NCBI GenBank assembly: GCA_016184105.1
Contig: JACPDI010000010.1
Span: forward strand, 1-64,000
From: Acidobacteriota bacterium
GTDB taxonomy: Bacteria; Acidobacteriota; Vicinamibacteria; Vicinamibacterales; 2-12-FULL-66-21
Direction: 5' to 3'
DNA length: 64,000 nucleotides
Every line of letters begins with the position of its first letter. Positions within the stretch are counted from its first letter, which is position 1. A model generated the notes under the pieces. It did no database searches. It was not told the origin of the DNA and saw only the letters and a list, made by a program, of their open reading frames with translations. Of this stretch, positions 60,166 to 64,000 are shown piece by piece. The translations under genes were made by a program, and so were the position numbers.

Positions 60166-62937
60166 ATGGCACGACTGCGTTCTGTGCCGGCCGCGCTCGC
60201 GCTGGTGCTCCTGGCAGGCCCCGTGGGGCTGATGAGCCAGGCGCCGGAGCGGGCGCCGATGCCGAAGCTCGAATTCGAGGCGTTCACGCTGCCGAACGGC
60301 CTGCAGGTCATCCTGCACGTCGATCGCAAGCTGCCGATTGTCCACGTGAACCAGTGGTTCCACGTGGGTTCGAAAAACGAGCGGGCGGGGCGCACCGGCT
60401 TCGCGCACCTGTTCGAGCACATGATGTTCCAGGGGTCCAAGAACGTTCCCGGCGAGTACTTCACGCACGTGGAACGGGCCGGCGCGAACGTCAGGGAAGG
60501 GGGCGTCAACGGCACCACCAGCCAGGACCGCACGAACTACTTCGCCACCGTGCCGTCCGCGAACCTCGAGGCGCTTCTGTGGCTGGAGTCCGATCGCCTG
60601 GCGACGCTCCTCGACGTGACGGACCAGAAGAAACTGGACAACCAGCGCGACGTCGTGAAGAACGAGCGCAGGCAGAGCTACGAGAACCAGCCGTACGGAC
60701 GGTGGTATCCGATGCTGACGGAGGCGGTATTCCCGGAGGGCCATCCTTATTCATGGCCCGTCATCGGAAGCCAGGAGGACCTCTCCGCCGCGGCGCTGGA
60801 CGACGTGAAGGACTTTTTCCGGCGGTACTACGCCCCGAACAACCTGTCGCTCGCCATCGCGGGGGATTTCGATCCGGCCGAAGCGAAGGCGCTCGTGCAG
60901 AAGTATTTCGGCGATCTGCCTCCGGGTCCGGCGCTCGATCGTCCCGCGCGCTGGGTCCCCCGGCTCGAGAGCCCCAGGGTCTTCGAGGTGAAGGACCGCG
61001 TCTCGCTCGAGCGCGTGTATGTCGGGTGGCCGACGCCGGAGTACTTCGGAAAAGACGAAGCGGAGATGGATCTGGCGGCCCGCGTGCTCGCCGACGGTCT
61101 CTCGTCGCGCCTGAACAAGTCGCTCGTGTACGATCGGCAGCTCGCGTCCGGCGTCAGCGCCTTCAACATCAGCGGCGAGATCGCCGGGCTCTTTGTCGTG
61201 TTTGCCACCGCGCGGCCCGGCGCATCGCTCGCTGAAATCGAGCAGATCATCGAGCAGGAGGTCGCGCGGCTCGCGAAGGAAGGGCCGGCCGCGGCGGAGC
61301 TCGATCGCGCCAGGACGAAGCAGGAGTCTGAGTTCATCTCCGGCCTCGAGCGCATCGGCGGCTTCGGCGGCAAGGCCGACGTGCTCAACCAATATCAGAC
61401 GTTCCTCGGCGATCCGGGCAAGATCGAGGCGGACATCACCCGGTATCGGAACGTCACGGCGGATTCGCTGCGGCTGGCGGTCGCGCGCTGGATCGACACG
61501 CCGAACCGCGCGGTCGTGCGGTTCCATCCCGAGCAGTCGCAGCGGCCGGCGACCTCCGCGGTGGATCGGTCCAAGATGCCGCCGCTCGGGACCGACCGGC
61601 CCTTCACGGCACCTGTCGTGCAGACCACGACGCTGCCCAACGGCCTCGAGATCCTCGTCGTCGAGCGCCGCGATTTGCCAAAGGTCACCTTCTCGCTGGT
61701 CACGCGCGCGGGGGCCGTGGCCGACCCCGCCGGCAAGGCGGGCACCGCGCAGCTCACGCTCACGAACATCGACATGGGGACGAAGACGCGCAAGGCGCTG
61801 GAGATTGAGGACGCGCTCGGCGCGCTCGGCACGACGCTGACCGGATCGGTGGGACGCGAGAGCGCGCGGCTCGGCATCGACGTGCTGTCGCGCAACCTCG
61901 CGCCTGCCCTCGCGATCGTCGCCGACGCGGTGCAGAACCCGACATTTCCCGAAGCGGAGGTCGCGCGCGAGAAGAAGCGGCTGCTCGACGCCCTTGCCCA
62001 GCAGGACCGCAACCCCAACGCGGTTGCGGGACGCCTCGCGCCGATGCTGGCGTTCGGTGCCGATCATCCGTACGGCCGACCGGTCCAGGGGCTGAAGCGC
62101 ACGATCGAGCCGTTGACGCGCGCCGACCTCGCCGCCTTCCACGCGGCGCGCTGGAAGCCGGGCTCGACCGCGCTGATTTTTGCCGGCGATGTGACGCTTG
62201 CGCAGGCGACCGAGCTGGCCAGGCAGCATTTCGGGAGCTGGGCCGGCGGCGCCGCGCCCGCCATTCGCATTCCCGCACCCGCGCCGGCGCAGAGCGGCCG
62301 GATGTATTTCGTCGACCGCCCCGAATCTGCCCAGACCGTCGTCGCGCAGTGGCTGCCGGGCATCCCGCGCAGGTCGCCCGACTACGACGCGCTGTCGCTG
62401 GTGGACGCGGTCTGGGGCGGCGGCGGTTTCGGGACGCGCCTCAACCTGAACCTGCGCGAGGACAAGGGGTACTCGTACGGCGTGTTCTCGAACTTCAGCC
62501 CGCTCTCGAGCGGTGGCAGCTGGACGGCGAGCGGCGGGGTGCAGACGGACAAGACCGCCCCCTCGGTGGTGGAGTTCCAGAAAGAGCTGAAGGACCTCGC
62601 CGGCAACCGCCCGATCACGGCCGAGGAACTCGCGCATGCGAAGACGCGTCGCGTGCGTGGCTACGCGCAGCAGTTCGAATCGCTGTCGCGCGTCGCCGGC
62701 CAGATCGCCACGCTGTGGACGCTGGGGCTGCCGATGACCGAACTGCAGCGCGAGTACGACGCCACCAACGCCGTGACGCCCGCGCAGATCGAGGCGGCCA
62801 CGAAGCAATACGTCCGGCCGGACGCGTCCGCGATGCTGCTGGTCGGCGACCGGGCGAAGGTCGACGGGCCGCTTCGCGAGCTGAAGCTCGGGGACATCGT
62901 GCTGCTGGATGTCGACGGCAATCCGGTGTCGAAGTAA
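60166..62937 (+). CDS. Secreted M16 family zinc metallopeptidase (double domain)
   Basis: A 923-residue protein with signal peptide (AALALVLLAGPVGLMSQ). The first M16 unit has the inverted zinc motif HLFEHMMFQG (HxxEH) near residues 84-88 with the downstream Glu in VKNERRQSYEN. The second unit (about 480-920) lacks HxxEH, as in the inactive half of M16 pairs; it has the RTLDRPES-like FVDRPESAQTVVAQWLPGIP. It should degrade oligopeptides in the periplasm. Preceded by GGAGGG. The next gene starts 3 bp downstream. Confidence 0.9.
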   Translation: MARLRSVPAALALVLLAGPVGLMSQAPERAPMPKLEFEAFTLPNGLQVILHVDRKLPIVHVNQWFHVGSKNERAGRTGFAHLFEHMMFQGSKNVPGEYFTHVERAGANVREGGVNGTTSQDRTNYFATVPSANLEALLWLESDRLATLLDVTDQKKLDNQRDVVKNERRQSYENQPYGRWYPMLTEAVFPEGHPYSWPVIGSQEDLSAAALDDVKDFFRRYYAPNNLSLAIAGDFDPAEAKALVQKYFGDLPPGPALDRPARWVPRLESPRVFEVKDRVSLERVYVGWPTPEYFGKDEAEMDLAARVLADGLSSRLNKSLVYDRQLASGVSAFNISGEIAGLFVVFATARPGASLAEIEQIIEQEVARLAKEGPAAAELDRARTKQESEFISGLERIGGFGGKADVLNQYQTFLGDPGKIEADITRYRNVTADSLRLAVARWIDTPNRAVVRFHPEQSQRPATSAVDRSKMPPLGTDRPFTAPVVQTTTLPNGLEILVVERRDLPKVTFSLVTRAGAVADPAGKAGTAQLTLTNIDMGTKTRKALEIEDALGALGTTLTGSVGRESARLGIDVLSRNLAPALAIVADAVQNPTFPEAEVAREKKRLLDALAQQDRNPNAVAGRLAPMLAFGADHPYGRPVQGLKRTIEPLTRADLAAFHAARWKPGSTALIFAGDVTLAQATELARQHFGSWAGGAAPAIRIPAPAPAQSGRMYFVDRPESAQTVVAQWLPGIPRRSPDYDALSLVDAVWGGGGFGTRLNLNLREDKGYSYGVFSNFSPLSSGGSWTASGGVQTDKTAPSVVEFQKELKDLAGNRPITAEELAHAKTRRVRGYAQQFESLSRVAGQIATLWTLGLPMTELQREYDATNAVTPAQIEAATKQYVRPDASAMLLVGDRAKVDGPLRELKLGDIVLLDVDGNPVSK

Positions 62938-62940
62938 TCG

Positions 62941-63564
62941 ATGCGCGTGGCGATCGTCGGCGGACCGGGAATCGGCAAGAGCACCCTCGTGCGGCAGCTC
63001 GGCGACCTGTATCACAACGGGTCGTACGGCGAGGGAGAAAAAGGGGTCTGGGAGCCGCGCGTGCTCGCCGACATCGGGGCGGGCCTGAATGCGGTGGGCG
63101 TCACCGCCTACTTCGCGAGGTTGTACGACGCGAACTACCGCGACGCGGCGACGCACGACGCGCCGGACAGGGTGATCTTCTTCGAAGGGGCGCGCATCAC
63201 GCTCGAGGCGCACATCGCGGAGTACCCGCCGGAGCACCACGCGGAGCTGCGCAAGGTGCTCGCCATCGGCGAGGCGTGGCGCCCCGACCGGACCATCGTG
63301 CTCACGTCGAGCACGGACACGATCGACAAGCACATCCGCCAGCGGAACCGTCCACATGAAGCCGCCGACAACATGGTCCGGCGGTTCCGCTTGATCGACG
63401 GCGAGTTCCGCCGGCTCGCGCCGTTATACCCCGACACCGTCATCATCAACCGCGACGGCATGGAGTTCCACGATCGACAAGGCCTCATGACCATTATCAA
63501 GGCGGCGGGGCTGCCGCCGTTTCGCGAGATTCCCTACGAGCAGATTGATCGCTACCGGGGCTGA
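62941..63564 (+). CDS. Small P-loop NTPase, deoxynucleoside kinase-like
   Basis: A 207-residue cytoplasmic NTPase. Walker A GGPGIGKSTLVRQLG (7-21), followed by VIFFEGARITLEAH like the DRS/DRY-type region, and LID-like RQRNRPHEAADNMVRRFRLI with Arg residues for phosphate. The lay-out is that of nucleoside or nucleotide kinases. The substrate is not evident. It is 3 bp from the M16 gene and so probably in the same operon. Confidence 0.65.
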   Translation: MRVAIVGGPGIGKSTLVRQLGDLYHNGSYGEGEKGVWEPRVLADIGAGLNAVGVTAYFARLYDANYRDAATHDAPDRVIFFEGARITLEAHIAEYPPEHHAELRKVLAIGEAWRPDRTIVLTSSTDTIDKHIRQRNRPHEAADNMVRRFRLIDGEFRRLAPLYPDTVIINRDGMEFHDRQGLMTIIKAAGLPPFREIPYEQIDRYRG

Positions 63565-63590
63565 TCGCGGAGCAGGTATACTTGCGCGCC

Positions 63591-64000
63591 ATGAAGCCCT
63601 TCGCCACCCGCGTCATCCCCGCCATGGCCACCGCCGCGGCAGTCGCCTGCCTCGCGCTTCCCGCCCGAGCGCAGCAGACCGCGCTGACCGACGCGCAGCT
63701 GAAGTCCGCAGAGATCGAGGTTCCGCGGCTCGTGGAGCTGCTGGAATTGAAGCCGGGCGTGACCGTCGCGGACGTGGGCGCGGGCTTCGGCGCATGGACG
63801 GCGCGGCTGTCGACGGTCGCCGGCCCGGGCGGGCGCGTGTACGCCACCGAAGTGGGTGCCGCCCAGCTCGCGGCGCTGCGCGAGATGGTGCAACGTGAGC
63901 GGCTGACGAACGTGACTGTCGTGGAGGCGTCGGAAGACGCCGCGAATCTGCCGGCCGCCTGCTGCGACGCCATCCTGATCCGCGACGTGTATCACCACCT
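63591..64000 (+). CDS. Secreted class I SAM-dependent methyltransferase (partial)
   Basis: The gene runs off the end of the window. N-terminal signal peptide (VIPAMATAAAVACLALPARA), then a helical lead (LKSAEIEVPRLVELLELKPG), motif I VADVGAGFGAWTARL, motif II GGRVYATEVG and post-II CCDAILIRDVYHH. A signal peptide on a Rossmann methyltransferase is unusual but is seen in this family in Acidobacteriota. Substrate unknown. Confidence 0.78.
   Translation, partial: MKPFATRVIPAMATAAAVACLALPARAQQTALTDAQLKSAEIEVPRLVELLELKPGVTVADVGAGFGAWTARLSTVAGPGGRVYATEVGAAQLAALREMVQRERLTNVTVVEASEDAANLPAACCDAILIRDVYHH

Noticed and set aside
60751-63357. 868-codon minus-strand frame over the M16 gene
   Set aside because: Shadow frame due to high GC at third codon positions; the plus strand carries an unmistakable peptidase.

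Overview
The window is high-GC bacterial DNA. An Acidobacteriota host (Vicinamibacteria-like) is my inference from gene content: a large FtsX/MacB-type permease of the ADOP kind, a PknB-type kinase fused to TolB-like and TPR regions, a TrpB2-type tryptophan synthase beta chain, a secreted double M16 peptidase and a MASE1 hybrid histidine kinase. No rRNA or 16S marker is present, so this is not proven.

Positions 1-25.7 kb look like a decaying genomic island. It starts with a UPF0175/DUF3368 toxin-antitoxin pair beside a dead VapBC remnant, followed by a compact three-gene cassette of a TIGR04255 protein, an HTH protein and an unrecognised protein (1.8-4.1 kb). Next is a metal block: a minus-strand mer operon (CopZ-like metallochaperone broken by an in-frame UGA, merR, merT, merP, decayed merA) diverging from a plus-strand P1B-ATPase, two HMA proteins, a second MerR, an HMA lipoprotein and a CcdA-like protein. 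Three MerR-type promoters with 20-bp spacers control these. After a ParE/Phd pair and a broken AbiEii gene comes an efflux operon (HlyD, two ABC ATPases, a deleted permease, TolC, a Ser/Thr kinase) under a TetR system whose repressor is itself broken. From 21.4 to 25.7 kb there are scars: frameshifted genes, gene fragments, a YgiT/DUF4258 pair, an intact VapBC pair and a tRNA 3'-end-like sequence matching one at 1.56 kb.

Positions 25.7-40 kb carry more metal genes: DUF1259 and ChrB with an MFS transporter (chromate type), remnants of an iron(III) ABC transporter, a chimera of aminotransferase and methyltransferase fragments, a trans-sulfuration-type PLP enzyme, and a CusCBA-type RND operon headed by a His-rich secreted protein.

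Positions 40-64 kb read more like ordinary chromosome: serine hydrolase, MASE1-PAS-HK-REC kinase, ADOP permease, AraC regulator, zinc alcohol dehydrogenase, GNAT, an arsRDA operon lacking an arsenite permease, TrpB2, an HTH-GAF protein, an MFS carrier, an FAD oxidoreductase, an ArsR/SRPBCC pair, an M16 protease, a small NTPase and a SAM methyltransferase cut by the window end. Short scars and a large REP-like hairpin occur here too.

The common thread is metal and metalloid handling (Hg, Cu or similar, chromate, As) with many toxin-antitoxin modules and many disrupted genes, typical of an integration hot spot. The most plausible undescribed unit is the 1.8-4.1 kb cassette.
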